Virus record (IMG/VR): IMGVR_UViG_3300043667_000005 | Coordinates: 1 to 20,992 of that record | Length of the DNA: 20,992 bases | Source of the DNA: a virus | Direction: 5' to 3' (one strand) | In this document: positions 19,841 to 20,992 of the stretch, piece by piece | How positions within the stretch are numbered: the first letter of the stretch is position 1 | How the letters are laid out: each line of letters begins with the position of its first letter | Notes under the pieces: model-generated | What the model was told of the DNA's origin: nothing | The model's input: only the letters and a program-made list of their open reading frames with translations | The model's database searches: none | Made by a program: the position numbers and the translations under genes

Positions 19841-20917
19841 ATGAGCGCTGCCACCGTGGATGATGTCTTTGCCGATGCGGTCCCGATCACCCTCGGGGGC
19901 CGGGATGATTTCGTGGTCAACCACCGCTATCGACTGCCGGACCCAGACAACGAGGAAAAGAACATCACACGCACCCGGGTGACCACGTTCTGCAAGGCCA
20001 TCTCCGATACCTACACGCTCGACCAGTGGGGCAACCGGATGGTGGCCAAGGGGATGGCGATGAGGCCCAGCATTGTGGCCCAGGTAGCCGTGATCCTCAA
20101 TGAGAAGCTGGACGAGACCGAGGAGAAGTACGCTCTCCAGCCGCTGGCCGATGCCGCCAAGAACGCCGCTGCCGCTCGGGAGGGGGCTGACCTGGGCACG
20201 GCTCTGCACTCATTCACCGAGCAGCACGATCGGGGCCGGGCTCCGGTGGTCCCCGAGCCCTGGGACCGGGACATGATCGCGTACCGGACCGCCCTGGACA
20301 AGATCTCGGCTCATGTGGAAGACCCGCTCATTGAGCGGATCGTCCTGGTCTTCAAGTACGCCGTGGCCGGGAAGTTCGATCGCATTCTCAAGCTGGCCAA
20401 GCCCTGCCCGACGTGTAAACGCCGCTACCGGGTGGCCGATCTCAAGACCGGTCGAGATCTCCAGTACGGATGGCATGAGATCGTGGTCCAGCTCTCGCTC
20501 TATGCCCACGCGGACAAGATGCTCAACACCTCGGGGACCAAGCCCCGGTGGGAGACCTTCCCTCCGGTCTGCCCGTGCGTGGGGTACGTGATCCACCTCC
20601 CGGTGGGCAAGGGACTGGCCACGCTGTACGTGATCGATCTGATCGCCGGATGGGAGGGGGCCGAGCTGTGTCATCGGGTCCGGCAATGGCGGAAGCGGAA
20701 GGCCCTGGCCGAGCCGATCTCTCAGATCGAGGTCACGGGCAACCCCCAAGCGGGCTACACCGTGGTGGACCACATCCCGACCTGGGCCGAGCGGATCAAG
20801 CTGGCCGCCTCGGTGGGAGAGCTGAGCGATATCTGGCAGGAAGCCAGCCGTAAAGGCCAGTGGACCGATGAGCTGGAGGCCCTGGGGAAGCGGCGTCAGT
20901 CCCAGCTCGCAAGTTGA
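19841..20917 (+). CDS. Cas4/RecB-like PD-(D/E)XK exonuclease
   Basis: 358 aa. RecB-type nuclease motifs: His123 in GTALHSFTEQHDRG, Asp180 in AGKFDRI, D-x-K in RVADLKTG (Asp200, Lys202), and the helix QLSLYAHA (Gln217, Tyr221). A Cys pair CPTCKRRY lies between motifs II and III, with PVCPCV later; these may bind a metal (whether an Fe-S cluster as in true Cas4 is not clear). Such nucleases are common in actinophage replication modules and are taken to process recombination ends. The start at 19841 has AGAGGA upstream and the TGATCATG context, three bases after the previous stop. TGTAAACG at 20414 is read as Cys-Lys-Arg in the CPTCKRR segment. Confidence 0.88.
   Translation: MSAATVDDVFADAVPITLGGRDDFVVNHRYRLPDPDNEEKNITRTRVTTFCKAISDTYTLDQWGNRMVAKGMAMRPSIVAQVAVILNEKLDETEEKYALQPLADAAKNAAAAREGADLGTALHSFTEQHDRGRAPVVPEPWDRDMIAYRTALDKISAHVEDPLIERIVLVFKYAVAGKFDRILKLAKPCPTCKRRYRVADLKTGRDLQYGWHEIVVQLSLYAHADKMLNTSGTKPRWETFPPVCPCVGYVIHLPVGKGLATLYVIDLIAGWEGAELCHRVRQWRKRKALAEPISQIEVTGNPQAGYTVVDHIPTWAERIKLAASVGELSDIWQEASRKGQWTDELEALGKRRQSQLAS
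20414..20421 (+). repeat. TGTAAACG motif in exonuclease gene
   Basis: Sense copy read as Cys-Lys-Arg (TGT AAA CGC). Confidence 0.5.
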
Positions 20918-20942
20918 CCAGTGTTCACAGTGCGTGTAAGAT
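20914..20942 (+). promoter_or_regulatory. Rightward promoter P7 at right edge
   Basis: TTGACC (20914-20919), 17-base spacer, TAAGAT (20937-20942). The -35 overlaps the nuclease stop. The -10 is part of GCGTGTAAGATA, a degenerate form of the dispersed motif. The start region lacks the GTACTCA of the other promoters. It would drive a gene beyond the window. Confidence 0.72.
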
Positions 20943-20992
20943 AGAGACAGATCCGGAACAGACCGGAACCTAACAGAACGGAGCAGCACAAT

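Noticed and set aside
1-20992. tRNA genes, integrase, att site
   Set aside because: No cloverleaf-like sequence with a T-arm, no tyrosine or serine recombinase motif, and no duplicated core site was seen anywhere in the window.

Overview
The window is part of a tailed dsDNA bacteriophage genome that infects a high-GC actinomycete. This rests on the high GC content (roughly 60-65% by eye), strong G/C third-position bias, dense gene packing with ATGA/GTGA stop-start overlaps, and a full head-gene cassette beside a phage replication cassette. The exact host genus cannot be fixed from sequence alone. No integrase, immunity repressor, lysis, tail or tRNA gene is visible, so lifestyle is undetermined here.

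Layout. (1) 1-8299, leftward: starting from a promoter at about 8270-8299, a run of small, mostly uncharacterised genes (8235 down to 5923; several carry Cys pairs or one membrane helix) leads into the head genes: small terminase, large terminase, a 70-aa protein, portal, scaffold, major capsid protein, a 135-aa protein and the first codons of a further gene at the left edge. (2) 8289-8877: a divergent control region. Leftward it drives a 40-aa membrane peptide and a 106-aa protein. Rightward it drives a SprT-like metalloprotein. (3) 8878-11293, rightward: SprT-like protein, endonuclease VII-like HNH protein, a strong terminator, then four small unknown genes, two of which start from near-identical promoters that place the TSS on the ATG. 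(4) 11294-11607: a 314-bp convergent intergenic region with a perfect 15-bp hairpin and three copies of an 8-bp motif. (5) 11608-16753, leftward replication block: family A DNA polymerase, primase-polymerase/RecA-like helicase fusion, a 10-bp iteron-like repeat region, a second endonuclease VII and an HTH protein. (6) 16963-20917, rightward: two small genes, an SF2 helicase, two Cys-rich zinc proteins, an 83-aa protein and a Cas4/RecB-like exonuclease, followed by a promoter at the right edge.

How it works together. PolA, primase/helicase, SF2 helicase, Cas4-like nuclease and two endonuclease VII proteins form a replication-recombination module read from the divergent region near 16800-17030; endonuclease VII would resolve branched DNA before packaging by the terminase.

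The most notable non-genic signals are: (a) an asymmetric 8-mer, TGTAAACG, present 14 times exactly (12 on the + strand), in several codon frames, in intergenic DNA and between the -35 and -10 of one promoter, which looks like a dispersed operator/stoperator-type site; (b) a promoter family whose -10 is followed by a conserved NTACTCA start region, three members of which would make leaderless mRNAs; (c) a frameshifted second copy of the SprT protein's zinc tail at the end of the neighbouring endonuclease gene; (d) tandem 10-bp GGGAAACACC repeats beside the primase/helicase gene.
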